From Planctomycetaceae bacterium (GTDB taxonomy: Bacteria; Planctomycetota; UBA1135; GCA-002686595), in NCBI GenBank assembly GCA_016125265.1, contig WGMC01000032.1:1-64000 (forward strand): a stretch of DNA of 64,000 nucleotides, written 5' to 3'. Of this stretch, positions 32,313 through 41,647 are shown in pieces. The notes under the pieces were generated by a model that saw nothing but the letters and a program-made list of their open reading frames with translations, was not told the DNA's origin and made no database searches. The position numbers and the translations under genes are program-made. Every line of letters begins with the position of its first letter. The first letter of the stretch is position 1.

Positions 32313-33661
32313 GCGCGGGGATCCACAACCTCGCGCGGGCTGGCCTCGGGTCCGCACTCGGCGCCGCGTTTGCGGCGCTGGTCGCTCCGTGCCCGGCGTG
32401 GGCCCAGTTGAGCGTGCCCGGACCGGACGCGTCTCCTGTCGCAGCGGGAGTTGCAGGTGGCCCCGGGCTCGCGCTCCTCGCGCGCAAGGCATTGGTCGTT
32501 GGCCCCGAGGGTTCCGCCCTCGACAACCCCGTGGTGCTCGTGCGCGACGGTCGCATCGAGGCCATCGGCCGGCGCGACGACGTGACCGTGCCCGAGGGCT
32601 ACGCGGTGGAGGACCTGGGCGAGGCCTGGCTCATGCCCGGCATGATCGACCTGCACTGCCACGTGGCCGGCCTGTCGTTGTTCGAGACCAACGATCTCAA
32701 CGACATGGTCTACATGGTCAACCCGGGCGTGCGCGCCTCGGCGAGTGTGGTGCCGGGCATCGACACCCTGCGCACGGGTCTGGCCGGCGGGGTCACGACG
32801 GTGCTCTACATCCCGGGCTCCGGCACGAACATGGGCGGGCAGGGTGTGTTGCTCAAAACCTGGCCCCAGACGTTCGAGCGCATGGTCGTGCGCAATCCGG
32901 GTTCCCTGAAGTTGGCCCAGGCCGGCAACCCGGAGCGTTGGGGCATGGGCGTCGCACGCACGCTGATGAACTGGACCGTGCGGAACACCTTCGAGCGCGG
33001 CATGGCCGCCGCTCGCCTGGCCAAGGAGGGTGTGTACCCGGTCCCGGGCGTCGAGAAGGCGGACCCCGAGCAGGAAGTCTTCCGCGACCTCCTTGACGAG
33101 ACCATCGCAGTGTCCGCGCACACCCAGGTGTACCAGGTGGTGCTCATGACGATCACCATGGTGCGTCGGGACCTCGGACTGCCGGTGTTCCTGGACCACG
33201 GCACCATCGGAGCCTGGCGCACCGCACCCCTGGCAAAGAAGTACGACGTGCCCGCCATCGTCGGGCCCCGTTCGGTGGACCCGCCTCCCTTCGCGCGCTT
33301 TACCGTCGCGAACGAATGGGGATTCCGCGGTGTCGCGGCTGGTTACCAGTCCCTGGGCCACGACGACGTGGGCTTCAACACCGACTCGCCCATCGTGCCC
33401 CAGGAAGAGTTGTCGCTACAGGCAGCCCTCGCGGCCCGCTTTGGCTTCCGCGACACGTCCCTCGAGACCGTGCGCGGACTGACGATCGTTCCCGCCCGGG
33501 CCGCCAAGATCGACGCCCGCGTGGGCAGCTTGGAGCCGGGGAAGGATGCGGACATTCTGGCGGTGACCGGCCACCCGGTGGACCCGCGTTCGGCCGTGGT
33601 GCGCGTTTGGGTGGAAGGTCACGTGGCCTACCGGGGCGAGGCCGGAGAAAAACTGTGGTGA
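32309..33661 (+). CDS. Secreted amidohydrolase 6, intact metal site
   Basis: The product is 450 residues from a GTG overlapping the previous stop. The signal peptide ends near CPAWAQ. Metal ligands are all present: H116-C-H118 in IDLHCHV, H271 in SAHTQVYQ, H297 in LDHGT, and D359 in GFNTDSPIVPQEE. A conserved Lys lies in GSLKLAQAGNPERWG. It should be an active metal-dependent hydrolase of the imidazolonepropionase/prolidase-like (COG1228) group, acting outside the cytoplasm on a C-N or similar bond. The C-terminus is GSLEPGKDADILAVTGHPVDPR. It is the first of four adjacent intact genes. Confidence 0.92.
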   Translation: MSAGIHNLARAGLGSALGAAFAALVAPCPAWAQLSVPGPDASPVAAGVAGGPGLALLARKALVVGPEGSALDNPVVLVRDGRIEAIGRRDDVTVPEGYAVEDLGEAWLMPGMIDLHCHVAGLSLFETNDLNDMVYMVNPGVRASASVVPGIDTLRTGLAGGVTTVLYIPGSGTNMGGQGVLLKTWPQTFERMVVRNPGSLKLAQAGNPERWGMGVARTLMNWTVRNTFERGMAAARLAKEGVYPVPGVEKADPEQEVFRDLLDETIAVSAHTQVYQVVLMTITMVRRDLGLPVFLDHGTIGAWRTAPLAKKYDVPAIVGPRSVDPPPFARFTVANEWGFRGVAAGYQSLGHDDVGFNTDSPIVPQEELSLQAALAARFGFRDTSLETVRGLTIVPARAAKIDARVGSLEPGKDADILAVTGHPVDPRSAVVRVWVEGHVAYRGEAGEKLW

Positions 33662-35019
33662 TGCGACAATACTTGCGAAACTTCACACGCGCCGTCGGTG
33701 CGTCCCTTTTGGCCACCGTCGCGGCGGGACCGCTCGCCGGGGCTGCGTTCGCCGCGCCCCAGGCGCAGTCGATGCAGCCCGGTTTGCCGCCGCAGCCGAC
33801 CACGCCCAAGGCAGGCGAGCCCGGTGGACCCGGACTCGCGATCCTCACCGCCAAGGCGCTGATCTGTTCGCTCGAGGGGCAGCAGGTCCAGGACCACGCC
33901 GTGGTGCTCGTGCGCGACGGGAAGATCGAAGCGGTTCTGCCGAAGGCATCGACCCGCATCCCCGAGGACTACGAAGTCGTCGATGTCGGCGAGCGGTGGG
34001 TCATGCCCGGCATGATCGACCTCCACGCCCACGTCGGCGGCACGTTCGACATCAACGACGCCGTGTACCTGGCGAACCCGGGGCTGCGGGCCAAGACCGC
34101 CGCGATTCCGTCCAACCGCGCCCTGCGCATGGCCGTCGCGGGCGGTGTCACGTCGATCCTCTTCATCCCCGGCTCCGCGACGAACGTCGGCGGTGAGGGA
34201 CTGCTGATGAAGACGGCCCTGCCGCACTACGAGGAATCCGTGGTGCTCGACCCCGGCAGCTTGAAGGTGGCCCAGTGGGGCAACCCGGAGCGCTGGGTCA
34301 TGGGCGTCAACAAGACGTTCGAGAACTACACCATCCGCGAGATCCTGCGGCGCGGCAAGGCCTACGGGCAGCGCTGGATCAACTTCGAGGCCGGCAAGGG
34401 ACCGCGGCCGGACGTGGACGTGGAGCTCGAAGTGTTCCGCGCACTTGTCGCCAAGAAGGCGGCGATCAGCGTGCACACGCAGATCTACCAGGTGGTCTTG
34501 GCCACCATCACGATCATCCGCGAAGAGCTCGGCTTCGAGGTGTTCATCGACCACGGCACCTTCGACGGTCACCTCACGGCGCCCCTCGCGGAACGACTCG
34601 GTGTGAACGCGATCCTCGGGCCGCGCAACGTCGACGCGCCCAACCGCGGCGTCATGAACTGGGTGGGCTCGAACCCCGAGCGTGTGCAGGGTGTGGCGGC
34701 GGGTTACCAGGAGAAGGGCCTGACCCACATCGGCTTCAACACGGACTCGCCGGTGATCCCGCAGGAGGAGCTGTCGCTGCAGGCCGCCATGGCCGTGCGG
34801 CACGGATTCAAGGACACCTCCTTGAACACGGTGCGGGGCCTGACGATCGTGCCCGCGCTGACGGCCAAGATCGACCACCGCCTGGGCAGTTTGGAGCCGG
34901 GGAAGGACGCGGACCTGCTGGTGCTGACCGGTCACCCGGCGGACCCGCGCACGTCGGTGGAACAGGTGCTCATCGAAGGGCGCCGGGTGTACGACGCGAC
35001 GGAGAAGCGGCGCTGGTGA
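33661..35019 (+). CDS. Secreted amidohydrolase 7, intact metal site
   Basis: The product is 452 residues. The ATG shares one base with the previous stop (TGATG); an open frame extends upstream but ends in the previous gene. The signal peptide spans about 1-33. The metal set is H122-A-H124 (IDLHAHVGG), the strand-5 His in SVHTQIYQ, the strand-6 His in IDHGTFDG, and Asp in GFNTDSPVIPQEE; the KVAQWGNPERW motif is also present. It closely resembles genes 6 and 8, so the block is a recent-looking duplication series with conserved active sites. Its own stop overlaps the next start in TGATG. Confidence 0.92.
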   Translation: MRQYLRNFTRAVGASLLATVAAGPLAGAAFAAPQAQSMQPGLPPQPTTPKAGEPGGPGLAILTAKALICSLEGQQVQDHAVVLVRDGKIEAVLPKASTRIPEDYEVVDVGERWVMPGMIDLHAHVGGTFDINDAVYLANPGLRAKTAAIPSNRALRMAVAGGVTSILFIPGSATNVGGEGLLMKTALPHYEESVVLDPGSLKVAQWGNPERWVMGVNKTFENYTIREILRRGKAYGQRWINFEAGKGPRPDVDVELEVFRALVAKKAAISVHTQIYQVVLATITIIREELGFEVFIDHGTFDGHLTAPLAERLGVNAILGPRNVDAPNRGVMNWVGSNPERVQGVAAGYQEKGLTHIGFNTDSPVIPQEELSLQAAMAVRHGFKDTSLNTVRGLTIVPALTAKIDHRLGSLEPGKDADLLVLTGHPADPRTSVEQVLIEGRRVYDATEKRRW

Positions 35020-36311
35020 TGCGAACCGCCGCCCATCACAACGGCCCGACGGGGATCCTGCGCACTGCCGCATGGTCCCTCTTGGCCCTTTCGTGGGCGG
35101 CGAGCGACGCGCGGGGCGACGAGACGACCGGACAGGTGCTCTACGCCGCCAAGGTGCTGAGCCTTGCGGCCGACGGGCCGGCGGTCGTCGACCGCGGCGC
35201 GGTCGTCGTGCGCGATGGCCGCATCGAATGGGTCGGGCCCCGTGACGAACTCGTGCTCCCCGAGGGCTACGCAGTGCGCGACCTCGGCGAGAACTGGCTG
35301 ATGCCGGGCATGATCGATCTGCACTCGCACATCGGCGGCTCGTTCGACATCAACGACGCGGTGTACCAGGCGAGTCCCGAGCTGCGCGCCCGCGCCTCGG
35401 CGATCCCCGCCAACCGGGCCATGGGTGTCGCCCTCGCTTCGGGAGTCACCACGATCCTGTTCATCCCCGGCTCGGCGACCACCGTCGGCGGCCAGGGGAT
35501 TCTCATCAAGACCGGCCTTGCGAAGTACGAAGACGCGCTGGTTCGCGATCCCGGTTCGCTGAAGGTGGCCCAAGCCGACAACCCCGTGCGCTGGGGTTAT
35601 GGCATGGGACGCATCATGCTGAACTGGTCGATCGCCGAGATCAGCCGCCGGGGGGTGGCGTACGCCAAACGGCACGAGGCCTTCGAACGCGGCGAGGCCC
35701 CCGAACCCGCGTTCGACGCCCAGCTCGAGATCTACCGCCACCTCCGCCGCAACGAAGCCCAGATCTCGACCCACACGCAGGTCGCCCAAGTGGTCTTGTC
35801 ATCGATCCGCATCCTCAAGGTGCAGAACGGACTGCCGACCTACATCGACCACGGCACCTTCGACGCTTTCAAGATCGCGCACGTCGCCGAGCGGGAAGGT
35901 GTGGCGGCGATCCTGGGGCCGCGCAACATGAGCGCGCAACTGCGCAGCCGCGGTGTGGAGCACGACGGACGCTTCGAGGGTGTCGCCGCGGGCTACCAGC
36001 GCGGTGGCCACACCCAAATCGGCTTCAACACGGACGCTCCGGTGATCCCGGCCGAAGAGCTCTTCCTGCAGGCCGCGGTCGCCGTGCGGTTCGGGTTCGA
36101 CGATCGCTCCTTGGACACGGTGCGCGGACTGACCAGCGTGCCGGCGCGCACGGCGGGCATCGACCATCGACTCGGCACGTTGGAGCCGGGCAAGGACGCG
36201 GATCTGGTCGCGATCACCGGTCACCCCGCGGATCCGCGCAACCACGTGCTCGCGGTCTGGATCGAGGGCCAACTCGTGTACGACGTCGAAGAACACGGGA
36301 GGCGCTTCTAG
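35019..36311 (+). CDS. Secreted amidohydrolase 8, intact metal site
   Basis: The product is 430 residues with a signal peptide (about 13-34). HxH is H102-S-H104 in IDLHSHIGGSFDIND. The other ligands are in STHTQVAQVV, IDHGTFDAFK and GFNTDAPVIPAEE, and the KVAQADNPVRW motif is kept. The 'GGSFDINDAVYQASPEL' segment is nearly identical in type to gene 7, so the two probably share substrate class. The stop TAG and the next GTG share one base (TAGTG). It is expected to be active and extracytoplasmic. Confidence 0.92.
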   Translation: MRTAAHHNGPTGILRTAAWSLLALSWAASDARGDETTGQVLYAAKVLSLAADGPAVVDRGAVVVRDGRIEWVGPRDELVLPEGYAVRDLGENWLMPGMIDLHSHIGGSFDINDAVYQASPELRARASAIPANRAMGVALASGVTTILFIPGSATTVGGQGILIKTGLAKYEDALVRDPGSLKVAQADNPVRWGYGMGRIMLNWSIAEISRRGVAYAKRHEAFERGEAPEPAFDAQLEIYRHLRRNEAQISTHTQVAQVVLSSIRILKVQNGLPTYIDHGTFDAFKIAHVAEREGVAAILGPRNMSAQLRSRGVEHDGRFEGVAAGYQRGGHTQIGFNTDAPVIPAEELFLQAAVAVRFGFDDRSLDTVRGLTSVPARTAGIDHRLGTLEPGKDADLVAITGHPADPRNHVLAVWIEGQLVYDVEEHGRRF

Positions 36312-37549
36312 TGCGCGCCCTCTCTTGGATGGCGGTCCTCGCGGCCGCGATCGCGTGCACGGCACCGCTGGCGCTGGCAGAGGAGCCGCTGCCCGCCCTG
36401 GCCGCGGGGCAACGGGGCGTCGCTGTACATGCGGCAAGGGTTGTCACCGTGGACGAGACGGACCGCGTGTTCGAGCCCGGGATGGTCGCCGCCGTGGACG
36501 GCCGCATCGTGTACGTCGGCGCGCCCGCGGGCGTTCCCGAGGGTTACGAACAGCACCGCCGGGACGAGGCTTGGGCCGTGCCCGGCATGATCGACCTGCA
36601 CGCCCACGTGCTGTCGGGCGGCTTCGGCGATATCAACGACATGGTGCTGTCGGTGGGGCCGGAACTCTCCACGGCCGCGGCCATCGTGCCCTCGAACCGC
36701 GGCCTGCGCACGGCCTGCGCCGCGGGGGTCACGACGCTGTTCCTCATCCCCGGGAGTGGCACGAGCATCGGCGGTTTCGGGGTGCTCTACAAGACGCACA
36801 CGCGCTCGACCTTCGAGAACGCCGTCTTCGCCAATCCCGGCGGCATGAAGGTCGCGCAGACGCACAACCCCGAGCGCCGCGGTGGCGACTTGGGCCTGAC
36901 GCGCGCGGGCCTGTCCTGGGTGCTCGGCAACATCAACGACCGCGCCCGTGCGGCCACCACCGCGGGGGCCGAGGACTTCGCCCTTGCGAACCTGCAGAAG
37001 ATCCACACGGGGGAACTGCCGGTGTTGATCCACTGCGCCGGCTCCGATGGCGCCGCTGCGACGGTGCGCATGTGGCGCGGCACGTACCAGACACGTTCCG
37101 TGCTCAGCCACGGCAGCCTCGGAGGACACCGCGTGGCCGCCTACGCCGCGCGCATGGGCATGCCGGTGAACCACGGTCCGCGCACCCAGGACTACTTCGT
37201 CAGCCGCACCGGCGCCGTCGAACCCACCGCCTTCCACTACTGGAACTCCGGCCTGCCGAACTTCTCGCTCAACACGGATTCGCCCGTGATCCCGCAGGAG
37301 GAGCTCTTCCTCCAGGGCAGCATGAGCGCCCGCCAAGGTGTGCCCGGCAGCCAAGCCCTGCGCGCCCTCACCGCGCACCCCGCGCGCGCGTTCGGCATCG
37401 ACCATCGCCTCGGCAGCTTGGAGGTCGGCAAGGACGCCGATCTCGTGCTGTGGAGCGGCAATCCCCTCGATCCGCGCTCGCGCGTGGAGCTCGTCCTGAT
37501 CGACGGCGAGCTCCAGTACGACCGCACCGTCCACGGTCAATGGTTCTGA
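36311..37549 (+). CDS. Secreted amidohydrolase 9, intact metal site
   Basis: The product is 412 residues from a GTG start, with a signal peptide (1-about 24, ending ALAEE). H97-A-H99 (IDLHAHVLSGG), His in VLIHCAGSDG, a strand-6 His in LSHGSLGG and Asp in NTDSPVIPQEE are present. It is the most divergent of the four intact copies: GGMKVAQTHNPERRG replaces the usual segment. The end reads GSLEVGKDADLVLWSGNPLDPR. It is the last in the intact block, before two degenerate copies. Confidence 0.9.
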   Translation: MRALSWMAVLAAAIACTAPLALAEEPLPALAAGQRGVAVHAARVVTVDETDRVFEPGMVAAVDGRIVYVGAPAGVPEGYEQHRRDEAWAVPGMIDLHAHVLSGGFGDINDMVLSVGPELSTAAAIVPSNRGLRTACAAGVTTLFLIPGSGTSIGGFGVLYKTHTRSTFENAVFANPGGMKVAQTHNPERRGGDLGLTRAGLSWVLGNINDRARAATTAGAEDFALANLQKIHTGELPVLIHCAGSDGAAATVRMWRGTYQTRSVLSHGSLGGHRVAAYAARMGMPVNHGPRTQDYFVSRTGAVEPTAFHYWNSGLPNFSLNTDSPVIPQEELFLQGSMSARQGVPGSQALRALTAHPARAFGIDHRLGSLEVGKDADLVLWSGNPLDPRSRVELVLIDGELQYDRTVHGQWF

Positions 37550-37562
37550 CCCCACTGCAGCC

Positions 37563-38771
37563 ATGAAGTCCATCGCCATTTGCCTCCTCGCCCTCGGGGC
37601 CGCCGCTCCCGCCGCGCTCGCCCAGGACGTCTTCGCGCTGCGCGTAGGCCGCGCCGAGACCATCTCCCAGGGCACACTCGAACACGCCGTGATCCTGGTG
37701 GAGGGCGGCGTCATCACCGTCGTCGGACAGGACCTGCCGGTCGAGCGCGGCATCCCCATCGTCGACCTGCCCGACGCCGTGGTCATGCCCGGCCTCGTCA
37801 ACTGCCGCACGCGCATCGGTGTCGACAGCCGCGGCGGCGGCGGCGCGGACCTCACCGCCCGGGCCAGCGCCGAGCTGTACCCGCGCCAGGATGTGTGGGC
37901 CGAGCTGCTCGAGGTCGGCGTCACGACCCTCGGCATCTATCCGCCCGGCACGGGCATCCCGGGCCTCGCGGTGGCAGTCAAGCCCGAGGGCGAAACCGCG
38001 TCTGAGATGATCGTCAAGGATCCGGCGTACTTGCAGTTCTACCTGCGCTCGGACCGCAGCTCGAAGAAGCTGTTCACGGACGCCTTCGACAAGCTCGACA
38101 AGTACCTCGAGAAGGTCGAGAAGGAGCGCGAGAAGTTCGAGAAGGACCTCGAGAAGGAAAAGGACAAGGAGAAGAAGGACGCAGCGGTGTTCAAGCCCTC
38201 GCAGCCGGACGACGACGTGCGCCCGCTGCTCGACCTGGTCACCGGCCGCTTGAACGCCGTCATCGGCATCCGCAAGGCAGGGGACTGGTTGCACCTCCTC
38301 GATGTTCTGAAAGAGCGCAAGTTCGAGTTCGCCCTGCAATGCGATCTGCGCGATGACTTGGACCTCTTCTACATCAAGGACGAGGTGGGCAAGCGCGGGC
38401 TGCGTGTGATCTTCGATCCGCGCGTCGTCCAGCACCCCAGCACCCGCCGCGAACGCAACCTGCCCGCCGAGTTCGTCGCCGCGGGCGCCAAGTTGGCCCT
38501 TTCGCCGCGCGCCGACAGCGTGCGTGCCCACGAGGACTGGCTCCAGGAAGTGGGCGAACTCGTGCGCTACGGATTGGACCGCCAGGTGGCCCTGCGGGCC
38601 ATGACCCTCGAGCCGGCCCACGTGCTCGGTCTGGGTGACAAACTCGGCAGCATCGAGGCGGGCCGAGCCGCCAACTTCGTGTTCTACGACCGCGATCCGT
38701 TCGACCCGGCCGTCAAACGCCTGGGTGTGATGATCGGTGGCCGCTTCGTCAGCGGGGACTTGGGCCTGTGA
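37563..38771 (+). CDS. Secreted amidohydrolase-like protein 10 (HxH lost)
   Basis: The product is 402 residues with a clear signal peptide (MKSIAICLLALGAAAPAALAQ). Strand 1 reads MPGLVNCRTRIGVDS, so HxH is replaced by Cys-Arg-Thr. Residues about 171-210 form a helical Lys/Glu-rich insertion (FDKLDKYLEKVEKEREKFEK). The strand-5 and 6 regions lack His except RVVQHPSTR. The ending GSIEAGRAANFVFYDRDPFDP is recognisable. Spacing from the previous gene is 13 bases, so cotranscription is likely. It is probably inactive. Confidence 0.82.
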   Translation: MKSIAICLLALGAAAPAALAQDVFALRVGRAETISQGTLEHAVILVEGGVITVVGQDLPVERGIPIVDLPDAVVMPGLVNCRTRIGVDSRGGGGADLTARASAELYPRQDVWAELLEVGVTTLGIYPPGTGIPGLAVAVKPEGETASEMIVKDPAYLQFYLRSDRSSKKLFTDAFDKLDKYLEKVEKEREKFEKDLEKEKDKEKKDAAVFKPSQPDDDVRPLLDLVTGRLNAVIGIRKAGDWLHLLDVLKERKFEFALQCDLRDDLDLFYIKDEVGKRGLRVIFDPRVVQHPSTRRERNLPAEFVAAGAKLALSPRADSVRAHEDWLQEVGELVRYGLDRQVALRAMTLEPAHVLGLGDKLGSIEAGRAANFVFYDRDPFDPAVKRLGVMIGGRFVSGDLGL

Positions 38772-38794
38772 AGACCGCCGCCAAACACCTCACC

Positions 38795-40384
38795 ATGAAG
38801 AACTTCTCGTTGCTTTCCCTCTTCGGCGCTCTGACCGCCATGGCCGCGACACCGCTCTGGTCGGCGGCGCCCCAGGAGGACGAGGCCGCCGATGCCGCGC
38901 CCACCGAGGTGGACACGGACGCCGACAAGTACGTGGCGGTCATTGGCGGGGACATCCACACGGGCACGGGCGCGGTACTGCGCGGCGCCACCATGTTGGT
39001 GCGCAACGGCAAGATCCGCCGCATCGGCCACGACATCTACATCCCCGAAGCGGCCAAGGTCGTGCACGCGCACGGCTACTCGATCTACCCCGGCATGGTC
39101 GCGTTGTCCGCGTCGTCGCGCATCACCGACGGCACGCTCAGCGCGGACGTCGACGATGTGGAGAGTGGGATCGCCGCCGCCGAAATGGGCGACGGGGCCG
39201 ATGCGGACGTGACCGTCGAGGACTGGGTCGAAGATTGGGACCAGGATTTCGAGACGACGCAGGCCTTCGACGAGGCGGCCCTGCGCGCCAGCGACAGCTA
39301 CGACCCCTTCAGCTCCTTCATGGTGCTGACCCTCGCGGCGGGCATCACTTCGGTCGAGTCCTCCAACCTGCCGCTCAAACTGCGCCGCGACAAACTCGAC
39401 GACGTGGTCATGGGCGACGGCGGCGCCGTGAACTTCAACTGGGGTTCGCCGGACGCGCGGCGCTCCACGGCCGAGGACTTCAAGAAGGCGGCCGCCTACC
39501 TGCGCGAGTACCGCGCCTGGGAGGCCGCCGGCGACAAGGAAGCGAAGGAGCCCAGCCGCCGCGGCATCAACAGCGGCGCGATCAAGGTGCTTCGGGGCGA
39601 GGGGCGCGCCAAGTTCAGCGCGGACGTCGCCCACGACCTGCTCGGCATCGCGCGTCTGGCCCAGACGTACGGCTTCCGCCCCATCATCGACGGTTGCCGC
39701 GAAGGCTGGATCGTCGCCGACGAACTGGGGCGCGCCGGAGTCTCGGCGATCGTCCAGCCGCGCGAGCGGCGTCCGAAGCCGGACGAACTGATGGTGGGAC
39801 CGGCCGGTTCCTCGATCGAGAACGCAGCGATCCTGCACAAGAGCGGCGTGCAAGTGGCCGTCAAGGCCATGAACGGCAACGTGGACCTGTCGGGCATTGC
39901 CGGCCGGGATCTTTTGGCCCTCTCGATCGACGCGGGCTTTGCGGTCCGCGGCGGCCTCTCCGAGGCAGCCGCGCTGCAAGCGGTCACGATCGTGCCCGCC
40001 CGCATCCTCGGGGTCGACCATCTGGTGGGTTCCCTCGAGGTCGGCAAGGACGCCGACTTCGTGATCACCGACGGGGACCTGTTGCACTACGAGACCCACG
40101 TGCAGCTCGCGTTCGTCCTGGGCGAAGTGGCTTACGAGAAGAACGAGGAGCTCTACTACGCGCACATCCGCCCGCGGCCGAAGATCCTGATCACCGACGG
40201 CCTGAAGCCGGCCGAGACAGCCAAGGACGGCGACGAAGCCACACCCCCCGTCGAGGAGCCTGCTCCGGGTGACGACCCCGCGCCGGAGGACACCCCCAAG
40301 CCGGAGGACGAGCCGAAACCCGGCGACGATCCCAAGCCCGAGGACGAGCCCAAGCCCGAAGTGCCCCCCGCGCAGGCGGCCTGA
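38795..40384 (+). CDS. Secreted amidohydrolase-like protein 11 with acidic Pro-rich tail (HxH lost)
   Basis: The product is 529 residues from ATG 38795, chosen because it gives a normal signal peptide (MKNFSLLSLFGALTAMAATP); a GTG at 38768 overlaps the previous stop in GTGA. Strand 1 reads YPGMVALSASSR without His. A charged helical segment (YLREYRAWEAAGDKEAKEP) echoes the other insertions. The last about 45 residues are a Pro/Glu/Asp/Lys repeat based on KPEDEPKPGDDP, absent in its neighbours. The tail is likely extended and could reach through peptidoglycan. It is last in the eleven-gene series. Confidence 0.8.
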   Translation: MKNFSLLSLFGALTAMAATPLWSAAPQEDEAADAAPTEVDTDADKYVAVIGGDIHTGTGAVLRGATMLVRNGKIRRIGHDIYIPEAAKVVHAHGYSIYPGMVALSASSRITDGTLSADVDDVESGIAAAEMGDGADADVTVEDWVEDWDQDFETTQAFDEAALRASDSYDPFSSFMVLTLAAGITSVESSNLPLKLRRDKLDDVVMGDGGAVNFNWGSPDARRSTAEDFKKAAAYLREYRAWEAAGDKEAKEPSRRGINSGAIKVLRGEGRAKFSADVAHDLLGIARLAQTYGFRPIIDGCREGWIVADELGRAGVSAIVQPRERRPKPDELMVGPAGSSIENAAILHKSGVQVAVKAMNGNVDLSGIAGRDLLALSIDAGFAVRGGLSEAAALQAVTIVPARILGVDHLVGSLEVGKDADFVITDGDLLHYETHVQLAFVLGEVAYEKNEELYYAHIRPRPKILITDGLKPAETAKDGDEATPPVEEPAPGDDPAPEDTPKPEDEPKPGDDPKPEDEPKPEVPPAQAA

Positions 40385-40551
40385 CAGCGGGAGAGTTTTG
40401 GCCGCACGTCGGCCTTCGGTGGGGCTGGGGCGGCCGTCGGGCTGCCCCAGCTCTCGTAGGGCCGCACCTTTTGGCACGCGCCAGCGATTGCGTCCTTCGG
40501 GGCCCCTCCCGCCGATTGGTAGAGTGAGCGCCGAGCCGTCGATTCCACCCC

Positions 40552-41616
40552 ATGATCCTGCGCGACCTCCTGCGTGTCCTCGGCTCCCACCGCCGCGACG
40601 GACGCAACCTGACGAGCGACGAGGCTCACCGCGCATTCGCGACGATCCTTTCCGGCACGGAAAGCGAGATCCAAGTCGGCGCTTTCCTGATTGCCCTGCG
40701 CTGGAAGGGAGTGACGGTCGAAGAGCTGGTCGGCTTCGCGCGCGCCGCCCGCGAGCGCGCCGTGATCCCGTGCCAGGGTCTGCGCGGACTGGTGACCCTT
40801 TGTCCGCCGCACGAGGGCAACGATCGTGTGCCGCCCCTCGAAGTCGCCGCCGGACTCATCGCGGCTGGCGCGGGCGCGCGTGTGTTGATCATCTCCGACC
40901 GCTGCGTGCCGCCGCGCCGCGGACTGACGGCGATCAGCGTGCTGGAACACCTCGGCTGCGGCGCCACCTGGGACCCCCACGAGGTCGAGGACTGGGTCGT
41001 GAAGGCGCGCTTCGGAGCCGTGGCCCTCTCCGGAATGTTGCCCGCGATGCTGGGTTTGCGCCGTGTGCGCAGCGACATCGGCGTGCGCACGCCGCTTTCC
41101 ACCGTCGAAAAACTGATCGCGCCCACCCAATCGGCGGTCGTGCTCGGAGCCCAGGGCGGACCGGTGCTCGGCACCGCCGTGGAAGTGATGCAAAGCCTGG
41201 GGCACACGTCCGGCATGGCGATCCAGGGTTTGGAGGGTGGGCTCGTGCCGACCCTGCGGCGGCGCACCCGCGGCATCCATTTGGATGGAGCCCACCAGGT
41301 GCCGATGACCATCGAGCCCGCGGACTTTGGCATGGGCGGGGTGGACGACCCCGAGATGCCCATGTTCGGGCCCCCCGATGAGGGCCAGGGGACCGGCGAC
41401 AATCCCCAGTTGGTGAAGGCCGCGGGGGAACTGACCCGCGCGGTCCTCGCCGGCGAGTCGGGCCCCGCGCGCCACGCTGCGCTGCTGACGGCCGCGATCA
41501 TCCTGCGCACGGCCCGGATCGTGCCCACCTTCGCCGAGGGTGTGGATCGCGCGACGGAGGCCCTCGACTCGGGCGCCGCCAGCGCCGTGCTCGCCCACGT
41601 GCGCGAACTCTGCTGA
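40552..41616 (+). CDS. TrpD2/YbiB-like anthranilate phosphoribosyltransferase homologue
   Basis: The product is 354 residues. It has the small N-terminal helical domain of the family (EIQVGAFLIALRWKGVTVEELVGFARA) and the large alpha/beta domain with VLEHLGCGA and TVEKLIAPTQSAVVLGAQGG. The Gly-rich phosphate motif of true TrpD (GTGGD) is not obvious; KTLCPPHEGND-like sequence stands there, as in YbiB/TrpD2 proteins. Those are reported to bind nucleic acid rather than make tryptophan. No trp genes are nearby, and the next gene encodes an MFS transporter 31 bases later. Function therefore remains uncertain. Confidence 0.82.
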   Translation: MILRDLLRVLGSHRRDGRNLTSDEAHRAFATILSGTESEIQVGAFLIALRWKGVTVEELVGFARAARERAVIPCQGLRGLVTLCPPHEGNDRVPPLEVAAGLIAAGAGARVLIISDRCVPPRRGLTAISVLEHLGCGATWDPHEVEDWVVKARFGAVALSGMLPAMLGLRRVRSDIGVRTPLSTVEKLIAPTQSAVVLGAQGGPVLGTAVEVMQSLGHTSGMAIQGLEGGLVPTLRRRTRGIHLDGAHQVPMTIEPADFGMGGVDDPEMPMFGPPDEGQGTGDNPQLVKAAGELTRAVLAGESGPARHAALLTAAIILRTARIVPTFAEGVDRATEALDSGAASAVLAHVRELC

Positions 41617-41647
41617 CCGCGAGCCCGCGGCGCAGCGCCCCGTCCCC

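Noticed and set aside
28032..32492. A 1486-codon open frame on the minus strand opposite amidohydrolase genes 4 and 5.
   Set aside because: It is a shadow of codon bias in GC-rich DNA: the encoded sequence is His/Arg/Gly-rich with no domain, and the plus strand carries clear conserved enzymes.
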